Shown here in pieces: positions 17,541 to 28,149 of a DNA stretch of 64,000 nt. The stretch covers positions 7,483 to 71,482 of the forward strand of contig CAJYWN010000019.1 of assembly GCA_913778275.1 (NCBI GenBank). The letters are read 5' to 3'. The position numbers and the translations under genes are program-made. The notes below the pieces were generated by a model. It made no database searches and was not told the origin of the DNA. It saw only the letters and a list, made by a program, of their open reading frames with translations. The stretch is from an uncultured Chryseobacterium sp. Its GTDB lineage: Bacteria; Bacteroidota; Bacteroidia; Flavobacteriales; Weeksellaceae. Positions within the stretch are counted from its first letter, which is position 1. Each line of letters opens with the position of its first letter.

Positions 17541-19946
17541 ATGACAGAGTTTGAAGATATAAGTTTAGAAGAAATGATAAGCGACGGATTTGATATCGTA
17601 GCCGAAGAGATCAATCTTTCCGATCTTTCCGAAACAGAGAAAAATTCCGAACAGAAGATATTCCCTATTCTTCCGGTAAGAAATATGGTGATGTTCCCGA
17701 ACGTGGTCATCCCTATTACTGCAGGAAGAAAGACCTCTATACAGCTTCTTGAGGAAGCACAAAAAAACGGCGATTTTATTGGGATTGTAAGCCAGAAAAA
17801 TTCTGATCTCGAACAGCCTTCGGAAAAAGATATTTTCCAGGTAGGTACACTCGCTAAGATCATCAAAATCATAAAACTGCCAGAAGGCAACATTACTGCC
17901 ATCACAAAAGGATTTCACCGGTTTAAGGTTAAAAAAATCGTTGAAACACAGCCTTATTTTAAAGCGGAGATTTCAAAACTGAAAGATTCGAAACCTAAGA
18001 ATAAGGAGGAATATGAAGCATTGCTTGAAAATGTGAAAGATCTTGCGTTAAAGATAATTGAGCTCGATCCGAACATTCCGAATGCTGCAAATTTTGCTAT
18101 TAAAAACATCAATAATAACGACGATCTTCTGAATTTTATCTGCACGAATGCTAACTTTCCGTCTTCTGAAAAGCAAAAACTGCTTGAGGAAAAAAACCTG
18201 ATGGAAAGAGCTAACAAGTGCTACGAGATGATGCATGAAGATTTCAGGAAACTTGAACTGAGAAATCAGATTCATCAGAAAACTTCCAAAGATCTTGATA
18301 AGCAGCAACGGGAATATTTCCTGAATCAGCAGATAAGAACTATCCAGGAAGAACTTGGAGGAGGCCCGGAAAGTGATGTGGAAGAACTTATTGCCAAGGC
18401 AAGAAAGAAAACATGGAGCAAGGAGGTCGAAGAGCATTTCCAAAAAGAAATCAACCGTCTGCAAAGACAAAATCCCAATTCTCCGGATTATAATGTACAG
18501 AGAAATTACCTTGATTTCTTTACCGATCTTCCCTGGGATACGTACACCAAAGATACTTTTGACATTGAAAAAGCCCAGAAAATTTTAGATAAAGCACATT
18601 TCGGACTGGAAGACATTAAGAAAAGAATCCTGGAACACATGGCTGTTTTAAAACTTAAAAACAACATGAAATCCCCTATTCTTCTTTTGGTGGGGCCTCC
18701 GGGTGTAGGAAAAACATCACTCGGAAAATCCGTTGCCGATGCATTGGGAAGAAAGTATGTACGGGTTTCCCTCGGTGGTCTGCATGATGAAAGCGAAATC
18801 CGCGGACACAGAAAAACCTACATCGGGGCGATGGCTGGAAGAATTCTTCAATCCATTAAAAAATCGGGAACATCCAATCCGGTAATTGTTCTGGACGAGA
18901 TTGATAAAGTAGGAAAGGGAATGCACGGCGATCCAAGCTCTGCACTTCTGGAAGTTCTTGATCCTGAACAGAACAAATCATTCTACGACAACTTCCTCGA
19001 AATGGGTTACGATTTGTCTAAAGTTATGTTTATTGCAACGGCAAACTCACTTTCTACCATTCAGACGCCTTTGCTGGACAGAATGGAAATTATTCAGATC
19101 GCAGGGTATACGCTGGAAGAGAAAATTGAAATCGCCAAAAGGCATTTAATTAAAAAACAGCAGGAAGAAAACGGGCTCGATTCCAAGTCATTCAAGCTTG
19201 GAAACAGTGAGCTGAAACATATTATTGAAGCCCACACTTCGGAAAGCGGTGTAAGAACTCTGGAAAAAAGGCTTGCCGCAATAGCACGCTGGGCAGCACT
19301 TCAGACGGCCCTGGTAAAAGAATATGATTCCAAGATTTCTATTGAAAAGATTGATGAAATTTTAGGTGTTCCAAGACCGAAAAGTCTCTCCGAACTGACC
19401 GATGTACCGGGTGTTGTGACAGGTTTAGCTTGGACAAGCGTAGGTGGTGATATTCTTTTTATTGAGAGCATCATCAGCAACGGAAAAGGATTGTTGACCA
19501 TGACAGGTAACCTGGGAACGGTAATGAAAGAATCTGCTACCATCGCATTAGAATATATCAAAGCGAAACACGATGATCTGGGAATTTCTCAGGATGATAT
19601 TGAAAAGAAAAATATCCACGTTCACGTTCCGGAAGGAGCAACACCAAAAGACGGACCTTCTGCAGGTATTGCGATGCTGACGTCCATGGTTTCTTCATTC
19701 AAGAATAAAAAAGTACAACCTCATCTTGCCATGACCGGTGAGATCACGCTGAGAGGAAAAGTACTTCCCGTAGGCGGAATCAAAGAAAAGCTTCTTGCCG
19801 CAACACGAGCAGGAATTAAAGACGTAATCCTCTGTGAAGCCAACAGAAAAGATGTGGAGGAAATCAAGAAAGATTATCTGAAAAATCTTAAAGTTCATTA
19901 TGTCAACTGGATGAATGAAGTTCTGGAGCTGGCTCTTGAAAAATAA
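17541..19946 (+). CDS. lon: ATP-dependent protease Lon (LonA)
   Basis: An 801-residue cytoplasmic AAA+ serine protease for damaged and regulatory proteins. An N-terminal substrate domain starts at [14 protein letters not shown]. The AAA+ module has Walker [10 protein letters not shown] (about residue 383) and Walker B VIVLDEID. The C-terminal protease domain has the catalytic Ser in [11 protein letters not shown] (about 703) and the Lys in [10 protein letters not shown] (about 746). Full length for LonA. It has its own terminator and an inverted repeat just before the start, which may mark regulation. Confidence 0.98.
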   Translation: MTEFEDISLEEMISDGFDIVAEEINLSDLSETEKNSEQKIFPILPVRNMVMFPNVVIPITAGRKTSIQLLEEAQKNGDFIGIVSQKNSDLEQPSEKDIFQVGTLAKIIKIIKLPEGNITAITKGFHRFKVKKIVETQPYFKAEISKLKDSKPKNKEEYEALLENVKDLALKIIELDPNIPNAANFAIKNINNNDDLLNFICTNANFPSSEKQKLLEEKNLMERANKCYEMMHEDFRKLELRNQIHQKTSKDLDKQQREYFLNQQIRTIQEELGGGPESDVEELIAKARKKTWSKEVEEHFQKEINRLQRQNPNSPDYNVQRNYLDFFTDLPWDTYTKDTFDIEKAQKILDKAHFGLEDIKKRILEHMAVLKLKNNMKSPILLLVGPPGVGKTSLGKSVADALGRKYVRVSLGGLHDESEIRGHRKTYIGAMAGRILQSIKKSGTSNPVIVLDEIDKVGKGMHGDPSSALLEVLDPEQNKSFYDNFLEMGYDLSKVMFIATANSLSTIQTPLLDRMEIIQIAGYTLEEKIEIAKRHLIKKQQEENGLDSKSFKLGNSELKHIIEAHTSESGVRTLEKRLAAIARWAALQTALVKEYDSKISIEKIDEILGVPRPKSLSELTDVPGVVTGLAWTSVGGDILFIESIISNGKGLLTMTGNLGTVMKESATIALEYIKAKHDDLGISQDDIEKKNIHVHVPEGATPKDGPSAGIAMLTSMVSSFKNKKVQPHLAMTGEITLRGKVLPVGGIKEKLLAATRAGIKDVILCEANRKDVEEIKKDYLKNLKVHYVNWMNEVLELALEK

Positions 19947-19962
19947 AACAGATTACCTTCAA

Positions 19963-20000
19963 TATATAAACACATCTCAATCGGGATGTGTTTTTATATA
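19963..20000 (+). terminator. terminator after lon
   Basis: TATATAAAcACATC pairs with GATGTGTTTTTATATA, leaving an 8-nt loop. It lies 16 nt after the lon stop. Confidence 0.75.
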
Positions 20001-20107
20001 AAAAATGGGCATGGAATTCTCTTATCCTAAATCATTAAAATAAAATTGTTAAGTAGAATTCTTCAATTCGGAGTGTTTTATTATTTTTATACAACAGAAA
20101 AAAAATT

Positions 20108-21220
20108 ATGAATTTACTTCGGCTTCCTTTTCTCGTAAAGCTCATGCTTGTTATTGTTTCCATCATCGGGCTCGGTTACCTTCTGGCATTAGGACAGAGC
20201 ATTCTGGCTCCGTTTTTTTTAGCGTTTCTTATGGCTATGATATTTTTGCCCTTTGCTAATTTTCTGGAGCAGAAATTAAAATTTCCAAGATCATTCTCTA
20301 CCCTATTTTCCGTGATGATTTTGCTGATTGTCATTACAGGTCTTATTCTTTTCTTTGGTTCACAAGTTTCCAGTTTCAGCAAAGACATTCCCCAGCTTAC
20401 CGAGCAGGCGACACGTGTTTTTAACGATCTGCAAAAATGGGTTTCCAGGACATTTAATGTGAATATTGATGAGCAGTTTGCCTATCTGGATGAAGGCTTA
20501 AAAAAACTGTTATCTTCTACAGGAATTATCTTAGGGTTTACCCTCGGAATTTTTTCTACCAGTTTAGGTTTTTTGGCATTCTTTATTCTATTTTTTATAT
20601 TTATTTTAAATTACAGAAGAATATTAAATACTTTCATCGTTAATGTTTTTACCGAGAAGCATAAAGCCAGTGTTCAGGAAGTGGTTTCAGAAGTAAGAAT
20701 AATGACAAAAAGATACATTATAGGTCTTTGTCTTCAGGTGATCATTGTTTCGATTCTCACAACAACAGTGCTTACCATTTTAGGGGTAAAATATGCTATA
20801 CTTCTTGGAGTTCTTACCGGTTTGCTTAATGTAATTCCTTACATAGGTATTTTTATTTCACTCCTGATTTCCTGTTTTATTGCGTTTGCGACTAATACTC
20901 CGTCCACATGTATTTATGTTGCTATAGGATATGTAATTGTTCATGCCATAGACGGAAATATCGTTCTTCCTTTTGTAGTAGGATCAAAAGTAAAAATAAA
21001 CGCCTTGTTCTCTTTCATTGGAATTCTTGTTGGGGAGCATCTTTGGGGAATTGCGGGTATGTTCCTATGTATTCCGGCCATTGCCATTATTAAAATTATT
21101 TTTGAAAGGGTTGAAGGACTTCAGCCCTGGGGAAAACTACTTGGTGAAGATGAAAAGCCGAATAAGAAGAAGAAAAAATATAAAATTTCTAAAAATATTA
21201 CCCTTGAGGAGATGGATTAA
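20108..21220 (+). CDS. AI-2E family transporter (PerM/TqsA-like)
   Basis: A 370-residue membrane protein with about eight helices and a central soluble segment (residues 90-140). It matches the AI-2E transporter superfamily, formerly UPF0118: LAFFLAFLMAMIFLP-like start, GLLNVIPYIGIFIS near residue 240, and the C-terminal region VVGSKVKINALFSFIGILVGEHLWGIAGM. Members export small molecules, including autoinducer-2 in some species. The substrate here is unknown. The cytoplasmic tail is very Lys rich. Monocistronic as far as can be seen. Confidence 0.9.
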   Translation: MNLLRLPFLVKLMLVIVSIIGLGYLLALGQSILAPFFLAFLMAMIFLPFANFLEQKLKFPRSFSTLFSVMILLIVITGLILFFGSQVSSFSKDIPQLTEQATRVFNDLQKWVSRTFNVNIDEQFAYLDEGLKKLLSSTGIILGFTLGIFSTSLGFLAFFILFFIFILNYRRILNTFIVNVFTEKHKASVQEVVSEVRIMTKRYIIGLCLQVIIVSILTTTVLTILGVKYAILLGVLTGLLNVIPYIGIFISLLISCFIAFATNTPSTCIYVAIGYVIVHAIDGNIVLPFVVGSKVKINALFSFIGILVGEHLWGIAGMFLCIPAIAIIKIIFERVEGLQPWGKLLGEDEKPNKKKKKYKISKNITLEEMD

Positions 21221-21305
21221 TGACAAACAGAATAATTATTACAAATCTTACAATAAGCGATCAGCGAATTATAATTTTATTTAACTTTAATAAAAATTAA
21301 TATTT

Positions 21306-21683
21306 ATGAAAGCCGTAAAATTTATTCTGTCACTTCTTTTCGGATTAATGTTTATTAATGCCGGATTAAACAAATTCTTCAATTACATGCCAATGGAAAA
21401 ACCCACACCGGAGCAGATGAAGGTCTTCAGTGCTTTTGGAGAGCTTGCATGGCTGATGCCTCTTGTGGGAGCCGTTGAAATCATTGGCGGACTGCTGTTT
21501 ATTTTTCCAAAAACAAGAGCATTGGGAGCTATTGTTATTTTACCAATTATGGTAGGGATCGTAGCACATGTTTTTACTTTGGATAAATCTGAACAAGGAA
21601 TGGCCATTGCCGGAGTGATGTTCCTTATCAATCTATGGATGATAATTGACAATAGGGAAAAATATAAGCACCTGGTGAGCTGA
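21306..21683 (+). CDS. DoxX family membrane protein
   Basis: A 125-residue protein with four membrane helices. LLFGLMFINAGLNKFFNYMP at the N-terminus and VGAVEIIGGLLFIFPKTRALGA in the middle are DoxX family hallmarks. The family is linked to redox and quinone processes, but no reaction is established for this type. It is preceded by 85 nt of AT-rich DNA and followed by an inverted-repeat element. Confidence 0.88.
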   Translation: MKAVKFILSLLFGLMFINAGLNKFFNYMPMEKPTPEQMKVFSAFGELAWLMPLVGAVEIIGGLLFIFPKTRALGAIVILPIMVGIVAHVFTLDKSEQGMAIAGVMFLINLWMIIDNREKYKHLVS

Positions 21684-21690
21684 TGAAAAG

Positions 21691-21772
21691 ATGAATGGTC
21701 AATTGTGAGTTTTGCTCCGCATGTGAATTTAAAAAATTGACAAACAAAGCAAATTGATAATTGACCATTCAC
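21691..21772. repeat. inverted repeat with TGAATGGTCAATT arms
   Basis: TGAATGGTCAATT (from 21692) and AATTGACCATTCA (21759-21771) are exact 13-base inverted arms between two convergent genes. The arm sequence AATTGACCATTCAC recurs exactly at 36694-36707, with a near copy at 36669-36683, so it belongs to a dispersed intergenic repeat. It may also act as a bidirectional terminator. Confidence 0.65.
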
Positions 21773-21777
21773 TTATA

Positions 21778-23136
21778 TTAGACAAATGCACTGAAGCCCG
21801 TAATCGATCTTCCTACAATGAGTGAATTGATTTCTTTGGTACCTTCGTAAGAATAAATTGCTTCTGCATCTGCGACAAATCTTGCGACATCATATTCCAG
21901 AAGAATTCCGTTTCCGCCCATAACTTCTCTGGCTCTTGATACAATATCTCTTGTTCTCATGGTACAGAAAACCTTGGCGAGAGATGCATGCTCATCTTTT
22001 AAAATACCTTCATCCTGCATTTCCGAAAGCCTGAACACCATTGTCTGCATTGCCGTAAGGTTAGATAGCATTTCTACAAGATGCCCCTGAATCATCTGGA
22101 AAGAGGCAATCGGCTTCCCGAACTGTTCTCTTTTTCGGGTATAATCCAGAGCGCTTTCATAAGCTCCTCTGGCGCAACCGGTAGCCATCCAGGCAACTCC
22201 TGCTCTCGTCATCTGCAACACTTTCGCGGTATCTTTAAAAGAATTGGCATTTTGCAGTCGGTTTTCTTCTGTGATGAGACAATCTTTTAGAGTAATCAAT
22301 CCATTCTGAACGATTCTCAAAGCCATTTTCCCTTTTATTTTTTCTACGGAATATCCTGGATTGTCTTTTTCAACAATAAATCCTTTTACTTCGCCATCAT
22401 CAAGATCTCTGGCCCAGATAATGATAACATCGGCAAACGTTGCATTCCCGATCCACTTTTTCTGTCCGTTCAGAATCCAGCCTTCCGGTGTTTTTTTACA
22501 GGTTACCGTTAAGCCGCCCGCCGCTCCGGAACCTACTTCAGGTTCTGTTAAACCAAATGCCCCTATTTTTTCAAATTTCTGCATTTGCGGAAGCCATTTT
22601 TGCTTCTGCTCTTCGGAACCGCATATGTAAATAGATCCCATGGATAGACCCGACTGCACTCCGAAGAAAGTCGCAATGGAAGCATCTACTCTCGCCATTT
22701 CCATAGCTAATACGCCTTCCATCAGAAAAGGCAATCCCGGACAGCCATATCCTTCGTAAGTAACGCCGCAGATATTCAGTTTCTGGAATTTAGGTATCAA
22801 TTCATGAGGAAATTCATCTCTCAGCCAGTAATGATTAACCAAAGGTTTGACTTCTTTTTCCATAAAGGCCCTTACTTTAAGCTGAATTTCCCTCTGCTCC
22901 GGACTTAATGTATGATAGATATCGTAAAAATCGCCATCAATGGGCGGAAGCTCTTTTTTCTTTTTATGAGGATCAAGCATTTTCATCATTCCATTAAGCT
23001 GTTTATCATCCAGTTTGGAGAAGTTTTCCATCAGCTTGGGAAGGTTTACCTTTCGAGAAATGGTACTCAGCTGGTCAAAGTCTATGGATCTGAATAATTC
23101 TATTGCGTTTCTGATTTTGGAAAAAGTATTTGACAT
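21778..23136 (-). CDS. acyl-CoA dehydrogenase, glutaryl-CoA dehydrogenase-like
   Basis: A 452-residue flavoenzyme. FAD and substrate regions are visible: GAFGLTEPEVGSGAAG near residue 190, WILNGQKKWIGNATFAD near 215, and the C-terminal MGGNGILLEYDVARF and YSYEGTKEINSLIVGRSITG. The Glu in YEGT and the RSITG ending most resemble glutaryl-CoA dehydrogenase, used in lysine and tryptophan breakdown. A 60-residue N-terminal extension precedes the enzyme domain. The ATG at 23136 gives MSNTFSKIRN and is preferred over a longer in-frame start. Confidence 0.88.
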   Translation of the reverse strand: MSNTFSKIRNAIELFRSIDFDQLSTISRKVNLPKLMENFSKLDDKQLNGMMKMLDPHKKKKELPPIDGDFYDIYHTLSPEQREIQLKVRAFMEKEVKPLVNHYWLRDEFPHELIPKFQKLNICGVTYEGYGCPGLPFLMEGVLAMEMARVDASIATFFGVQSGLSMGSIYICGSEEQKQKWLPQMQKFEKIGAFGLTEPEVGSGAAGGLTVTCKKTPEGWILNGQKKWIGNATFADVIIIWARDLDDGEVKGFIVEKDNPGYSVEKIKGKMALRIVQNGLITLKDCLITEENRLQNANSFKDTAKVLQMTRAGVAWMATGCARGAYESALDYTRKREQFGKPIASFQMIQGHLVEMLSNLTAMQTMVFRLSEMQDEGILKDEHASLAKVFCTMRTRDIVSRAREVMGGNGILLEYDVARFVADAEAIYSYEGTKEINSLIVGRSITGFSAFV

Positions 23137-23342
23137 AATAATTCTTTGTGTGTTCGACTTGTAAAAGATAAGCAAAAATTAATCCGAAAATGAGGTACCT
23201 AAAACCAATTCATTTTACAAAATACTGATCTTTAAATCATTAAAAAATAATTTCTGTTTACAAATTGTTTACGCCTGATTTCCAATTATTACAAAAGATT
23301 CAGCCAGAACTTTGGGATAAGAAAACATTAAAAATCAATATT

Positions 23343-24248
23343 ATGAAAACAACGTACCTCAGATTATCATTGGCAGCTGCACTGTTATTAGGAATATATT
23401 CCTGTAAAAAAGGAGAAGTTTCATCAAGCGATCTGGAAGCATACGCTACCGCCGATTCGGCAGCAGTGGTTTCGGACAGTATTTCTTCTGCAGCATCCAT
23501 GAAAGTAAAAGATAAGCAGTTTATTAAAACCGCCGATGTAAACATGGAAGTAAAAGATGTTTACGAAACAACGATCTCCATTGAAAAATCGGTACAGGAA
23601 CTCGGAGGATTTGTAACACAAAGCAATCTTCAGAGTAATATCATTTCGGAGGATACCTATAATACGTCAGATGAAAATGCCGTATTGGTAAAAAAATACC
23701 AGACCGAAAACAGGATGCAGCTTAGAGTACCTTCTGAAAAGCTGGGCCAACTACTAACCTTAATTAATGACAAAAAATTATTTCTCAACTCAAGGCAGAT
23801 CAATGCAGAAGATGTAACGGCAAATATCAAATATTCGGCTCTGGAAGCTCAGCGCAATAAGAAAACAACGGACAATATTGCTCAGATGAAAGCAAATAAA
23901 GACAAAGTAACCATGAGCGATGAAAATATGATGGAAGGAAACAGTCAACAACTGGAAAGCATGAATATGGCCGATATGCTGAAATACAGCACTGTTGATT
24001 TTTACGTCAAAGAACCAAAAATCAGGGTCGCTGAAATTGGCATTACCAATACAAATAGCATCGATGATAAATATAAGTTTGATTTTCTCTACAGCGCCAA
24101 GTCCGCTTTTGTGGAAGGTTACTACTTAATTCAGAAAATTTTTGTAGGGTTAATCACAATCTGGCCGATATTATTAATCGGAGCCGTAGTTTTCTATTTT
24201 GCAAGAAAAAGAAAGTTTGTGAAAAAGCATCCGAATACAGAAGCATAA
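23343..24248 (+). CDS. DUF4349-containing lipoprotein
   Basis: A 301-residue envelope protein. The start at 23343 gives MKTTYLRLSLAAALLLGIYSC, a lipoprotein signal with Cys at about residue 21; a longer TTG frame upstream lacks a signal. The DUF4349 domain begins at FIKTADVNMEVKDVYETTISIEKSVQELGG. It continues through a coiled region (DVTANIKYSALEAQRNKKT) to a C-terminal membrane helix near residues 263-283, followed by a basic tail. The lipid anchor plus C-terminal helix may bridge membrane leaflets. Function unknown. Confidence 0.85.
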   Translation: MKTTYLRLSLAAALLLGIYSCKKGEVSSSDLEAYATADSAAVVSDSISSAASMKVKDKQFIKTADVNMEVKDVYETTISIEKSVQELGGFVTQSNLQSNIISEDTYNTSDENAVLVKKYQTENRMQLRVPSEKLGQLLTLINDKKLFLNSRQINAEDVTANIKYSALEAQRNKKTTDNIAQMKANKDKVTMSDENMMEGNSQQLESMNMADMLKYSTVDFYVKEPKIRVAEIGITNTNSIDDKYKFDFLYSAKSAFVEGYYLIQKIFVGLITIWPILLIGAVVFYFARKRKFVKKHPNTEA

Positions 24249-24293
24249 GCTATCCTAACCTCACGGTTATCTACATATTTTGAAATTTTACAA

Positions 24294-24320
24294 TAAACCT
24301 TCGGTAATCCGGAGGTTTTT
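24294..24320. terminator. terminator between convergent DUF4349 and GH125 genes
   Basis: AAACCTtCGG pairs with CCGgAGGTTT around TAAT, followed by a T run on the plus strand. It lies between two gene ends. Confidence 0.7.
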
Positions 24321-24325
24321 TATGT

Positions 24326-25756
24326 TTAAAGCTTTCTTTTCAGGATTTCAGGTTTTGTTTTATGGAGATGAAGAATAAGTTCACCAAATAAAGTATTGGC
24401 CCAGGCAAACCACGACCTTGTAAAATCTTTAGGATTATCTACATCAAAGGATTCATGAATAAATCCGGTTCCGGCATGAGTAGCTTTCAGCATTTTTAAG
24501 CAGGAAACAATTTCTTCGGTATCATCCGTTGTTAAAGCCTGCATAATCAAACCAAGAGGCCATATTTTATGCTCTCCGATGTGCGGTCCGCCAATTCCTT
24601 TGGCAAATTTACCTTCACTGAACCATGGATTAGCTTTGCTTAAAGAAAACTTCCTTGTATTCTGATAGATCTCGTCGTCCTTTGAAGCATATCCCAAATA
24701 CGGAATCGATAGTAAATTCGGGACATTGGCATCATCCATAAATAGAGCATTTCCGAAACCGTCGATTTCCAAGGCATAAATTTTTCCGGCTTCCGGATGA
24801 TTTAAAACAGCATATTTTTGGATCGCACCATCCACTTCGTTGGCTAAATTTCTAAATTGCTCCGAAGATTTTTCATCTTTTAAAATTTTAGAAAAAATTT
24901 CTGCCGTTTCCCGTAAAGAAACTACCGCAAACATATTGGAAGAAACCAAAAACGGGTAAAAAGTAGCATCATCCGAAGGCCGGAACATAGAATGAATAAG
25001 CCCAACTTTCCTGGTTGGATTTCCGTATCCTCCCGCAAACTGCGTATCCAAAGGATTACCATTCGATCGCTGGAATCTGTACGGACCTTTTGAATCCTTT
25101 CTCTGCTGTTCTTTAAAAGTCTGCAAAATTAAAAGCATTGCTTTTTTCCAGTCTGCATCAAATATTGAATAATCGCCTGTCTTTTTCCAATAGTTATAAG
25201 ACAAACGCATAACATAGCATAAAGAATCAATTTCCCATTTTCTTTCGTGAATTCCGGGTTTCATCTGGGTGGAATCATCTTTCCATTCGCTTATTTTAGC
25301 TGCATTATCAAAAAAAGCATTGGCATAGGGATCGAGAAGCACACATTCAACCTGTTTATTGATGACACCTTTTAAGAGATTTTTCAGTTTTTCATCCTGA
25401 TTGGCTAAACTTAAATACGGATACACCTGCGCCGACGAATCCCGAAGCCACATCGCATCAATGTCTCCCGTGATCACATAGGTGTAAGGCTTATTATTTT
25501 TATGATAAAATTTCACTGTTGTGTCTAACGTATTAGGGAAACAGTTTTCAAACATCCACGCCAGTTCTTTATCAGCTATTGACTTTTTAACAGCTTGAAT
25601 GGTTTTCTCAACAGCTTCTGAAGTAAATCTTCTTTGTGAAATTACCGGTCTTTTAGAAATATATTCTTCCGTATAAATAAATTTTGCAGAAGCCGGCAGA
25701 GCAAAAAAGCCTAACCCTAATGATGATTTTTTGATAAAATTGCGTCTGGTGATCAT
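24326..25756 (-). CDS. glycoside hydrolase family 125 exo-alpha-1,6-mannosidase
   Basis: A 476-residue secreted enzyme. The N-terminus ITRRNFIKKSSLGLGFF has a twin-arginine-like motif, so it may leave the cell by the Tat route. The catalytic domain matches GH125: VITGDIDAMWLRDSSAQVYPYL (about residues 93-114), RPSDDATFYPFLV near 260, and GPHIGEHKIWPLGLIMQAL near 395. This family is metal independent and removes terminal alpha-1,6-mannose with inversion. No partner mannan genes are adjacent. Full length for the family. Confidence 0.88.
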   Translation of the reverse strand: MITRRNFIKKSSLGLGFFALPASAKFIYTEEYISKRPVISQRRFTSEAVEKTIQAVKKSIADKELAWMFENCFPNTLDTTVKFYHKNNKPYTYVITGDIDAMWLRDSSAQVYPYLSLANQDEKLKNLLKGVINKQVECVLLDPYANAFFDNAAKISEWKDDSTQMKPGIHERKWEIDSLCYVMRLSYNYWKKTGDYSIFDADWKKAMLLILQTFKEQQRKDSKGPYRFQRSNGNPLDTQFAGGYGNPTRKVGLIHSMFRPSDDATFYPFLVSSNMFAVVSLRETAEIFSKILKDEKSSEQFRNLANEVDGAIQKYAVLNHPEAGKIYALEIDGFGNALFMDDANVPNLLSIPYLGYASKDDEIYQNTRKFSLSKANPWFSEGKFAKGIGGPHIGEHKIWPLGLIMQALTTDDTEEIVSCLKMLKATHAGTGFIHESFDVDNPKDFTRSWFAWANTLFGELILHLHKTKPEILKRKL

Positions 25757-25853
25757 TTATGAAAATTTGAACTAAAAATACTGATTTTAAGCGTAAGCCG
25801 AATCTAACACCTGATTTTTAATCATCCATTAACATCATTGCATTAAAATTCCG

Positions 25854-25861
25854 TAAATTTG
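25854..25861 (+). promoter_or_regulatory. promoter -7 element for pgi
   Basis: TAAATTTG, an exact Bacteroidota -7 match, lies 76 nt upstream of the chosen pgi start. The upstream TTTG is not well formed. Confidence 0.5.
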
Positions 25862-25937
25862 CAAATCAATAATTTTGCATGAGGATGTGGCATTCATATC
25901 CTTAATCACAAAATCACAAAACCTTAATTCTAATTAT

Positions 25938-27578
25938 ATGCTATCAAAAATAAATCCTACTCAAACCAACAGCTGGAAAGTTTTAAATGAACGATTTGCC
26001 AACAATGACTTTGATCTGAGAACCCTTTTTCAGTACAATCCGAATCGTTTTAATGAGTTTTCAATTAAGAGACCAAATTTTCTGTTTGATTATTCTAAAA
26101 ATTTAATTGATTCCGAAACGAAAAGCCTTCTTTTAGATCTTGCAGAGGAATGTGAATTGAAAGACGCAATTTCCAAAATGTTTTCGGGTGATAAAATTAA
26201 TGAAACGGAAGGAAGGGCAGTATTGCACACTGCTTTGAGAGATTTTTCGGATAAAGAAATTTTGGTAGACGGAGAAAATATTAAACCTCAGATCAGAAGA
26301 GTTCTGGATCATATGAAATCTTTTTCCGAAAGTATCATTTCAGGCGAGCATAAAGGTTTCACAGGAAAAGAAATTACAGATGTTGTTAACATCGGAATCG
26401 GCGGTTCAGATTTAGGCCCTGTAATGGTGGTTTCGGCTTTAAAACATTTTAAAACAAGGTTAAACGTTCATTTTGTTTCTAATGTAGATGGAAATCATAT
26501 TGCAGAAGTGGTAAAAAATCTGGATCCTGAGACCACGTTGTTCATTATTGCCTCTAAAACATTTACCACACAGGAAACCATGACGAATGCCCATTCGGCA
26601 AAAGACTGGTTCTTAAAAGCAGGAAAACAGGAGGATGTAGCCAAACATTTTGTTGCTTTATCAACTAATGTTCAAGCTGTTAAAGACTTCGGAATTGCAG
26701 AAGAAAATATCTTCGAATTCTGGGACTGGGTTGGCGGAAGATACTCCCTTTGGAGCGCTATCGGTTTAAGCATTGTTCTTGCCGTTGGCTATGAAAATTT
26801 TGAACAATTATTAAGAGGGGCATACGATACGGATCAGCATTTCCAGACGGCAGATTTTAGCGAAAATATTCCAGTTTTAATGGGATTGATCGGAATCTGG
26901 TACCGTAATTTTTATGCAGCGACAACGGTTGCGATTCTTCCTTACTCACAATATTTAGATAGATTTCCGGCATATTTCCAGCAGGGAGATATGGAAAGTA
27001 ACGGAAAATGTGTTGACAGAAACGGAGAGTTCGTAGAATATGAAACAGGACCCATCATTTGGGGTGAACCGGGAACAAACGGACAGCATGCTTTCTATCA
27101 ATTAATTCACCAGGGAACAGAACTGATTCCTGCTGATTTTATTGCATATGCAAAAAGCCCGAACAAAGTTTCTGATCATCAGGATAAATTATTGGCTAAC
27201 TTTTTCGCTCAGACTGAGGCACTTGCCTTTGGAAAAACAGAGGAAGAAGCAGAAGCAGAATTAAAGGCCTCAGGAAAATCTGACGAAGAAATTGATTTCC
27301 TTTTAAATTATAAAGTTTTCCACGGAAATACACCTACCAACTCCATACTGTTCAATGAATTAACTCCTTTTTCATTAGGACAGTTAATTGCATTGTATGA
27401 GCATAAAATTTTCGTTCAGGGCGTGATCTGGAATATTTTCAGCTTTGATCAGTTTGGGGTAGAACTAGGAAAAGTATTAGCCAATAAAATACTACCGGAA
27501 CTTGAAAGTAATGAAAAGGTTAGCGCTCATGATTCTTCGACGAATGGGTTAATTAATTATTATAAAGCAAACAAATAA
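25938..27578 (+). CDS. pgi: glucose-6-phosphate isomerase
   Basis: A 546-residue cytoplasmic enzyme that interconverts glucose 6-phosphate and fructose 6-phosphate. Seen are [16 protein letters not shown] (about residue 150), the phosphate-loop region [14 protein letters not shown], the catalytic region [15 protein letters not shown] with [24 protein letters not shown], and the C-terminal [14 protein letters not shown] signature. The ATG at 25938 is chosen because the 21 residues ahead of it do not fit the family N-terminus. Full length. Confidence 0.97.
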   Translation: MLSKINPTQTNSWKVLNERFANNDFDLRTLFQYNPNRFNEFSIKRPNFLFDYSKNLIDSETKSLLLDLAEECELKDAISKMFSGDKINETEGRAVLHTALRDFSDKEILVDGENIKPQIRRVLDHMKSFSESIISGEHKGFTGKEITDVVNIGIGGSDLGPVMVVSALKHFKTRLNVHFVSNVDGNHIAEVVKNLDPETTLFIIASKTFTTQETMTNAHSAKDWFLKAGKQEDVAKHFVALSTNVQAVKDFGIAEENIFEFWDWVGGRYSLWSAIGLSIVLAVGYENFEQLLRGAYDTDQHFQTADFSENIPVLMGLIGIWYRNFYAATTVAILPYSQYLDRFPAYFQQGDMESNGKCVDRNGEFVEYETGPIIWGEPGTNGQHAFYQLIHQGTELIPADFIAYAKSPNKVSDHQDKLLANFFAQTEALAFGKTEEEAEAELKASGKSDEEIDFLLNYKVFHGNTPTNSILFNELTPFSLGQLIALYEHKIFVQGVIWNIFSFDQFGVELGKVLANKILPELESNEKVSAHDSSTNGLINYYKANK

Positions 27579-27620
27579 ATTGTTGCTGATTTTCATTAAT
27601 TTTGATTTAAAATAAAACAA

Positions 27621-27839
27621 ATGAGTACCATTACCATACATCTTAAAGATAAGGAAGAAGAAACTTTAATGGAAAATCTTTTGAAAAAGATGAAAATCAG
27701 CTTTGAAAAAAATGAGGATGATTTTGAGCTGACGGATGAAATGAAAAGGGTGATTGATGAAGCTTTAAAACAAGACAGATCACAATCGGTAGATGCATTC
27801 GAATCGCTAAAGAGAATTTCCGAAAAGTATGGCATATAA
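27621..27839 (+). CDS. antitoxin of a RelE/ParE-type toxin-antitoxin pair
   Basis: A 72-residue acidic protein, highly charged and helical, with the pattern of short Bacteroidota antitoxins (often DUF2683-like): a beta-strand start STITIHLKDKEEE, then helices ending in DAFESLKRISEKYG, which probably wraps the toxin. It overlaps the toxin gene by 11 nt. The DNA-binding fold is not obvious from sequence. The functional call rests on size, composition and pairing. Confidence 0.75.
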   Translation: MSTITIHLKDKEEETLMENLLKKMKISFEKNEDDFELTDEMKRVIDEALKQDRSQSVDAFESLKRISEKYGI

Positions 27840-28119
27840 AATTTTAGTTTCTCCTATTGCAAACAATAATATTGATGACGCCATTAAATATTATAAACTG
27901 CAATCTCAATCTGCAGCTAAAAGTTTTAAGAAAAAATTATTAGATGCTTATAAATCTTTGCAGATAAATCCTTTTTTCGCAGTTAAATATAAAAATGTAA
28001 GAGCAATTCCTTTAAAGAAACTGCCTTATTTAGTTTTATTTGATGTAGACGAAAAAGAAAAAATCGTAAATATCCTCTCCGTTTTCTGCACACATCAGAA
28101 TCCGGAAAAATATCCTTAA
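27829..28119 (+). CDS. RelE/ParE superfamily toxin
   Basis: A 96-residue basic protein with the RelE/ParE layout: a first strand YKILVSPIANNNIDDAIKYY, a helix pair with many Lys, then LKKLPYLVLFDVDEKEKIVNILSVFCTHQNP, where the core strands and C-terminal motif match the family. RelE types cut mRNA on the ribosome and ParE types poison gyrase; the sequence alone does not decide between them. It is coupled to the antitoxin by an 11-nt overlap and lies between the housekeeping genes pgi and folD. Confidence 0.82.
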   Translation: MAYKILVSPIANNNIDDAIKYYKLQSQSAAKSFKKKLLDAYKSLQINPFFAVKYKNVRAIPLKKLPYLVLFDVDEKEKIVNILSVFCTHQNPEKYP

Positions 28120-28149
28120 AATCTATAATAAAAAGTAATAAAAGTAAAA

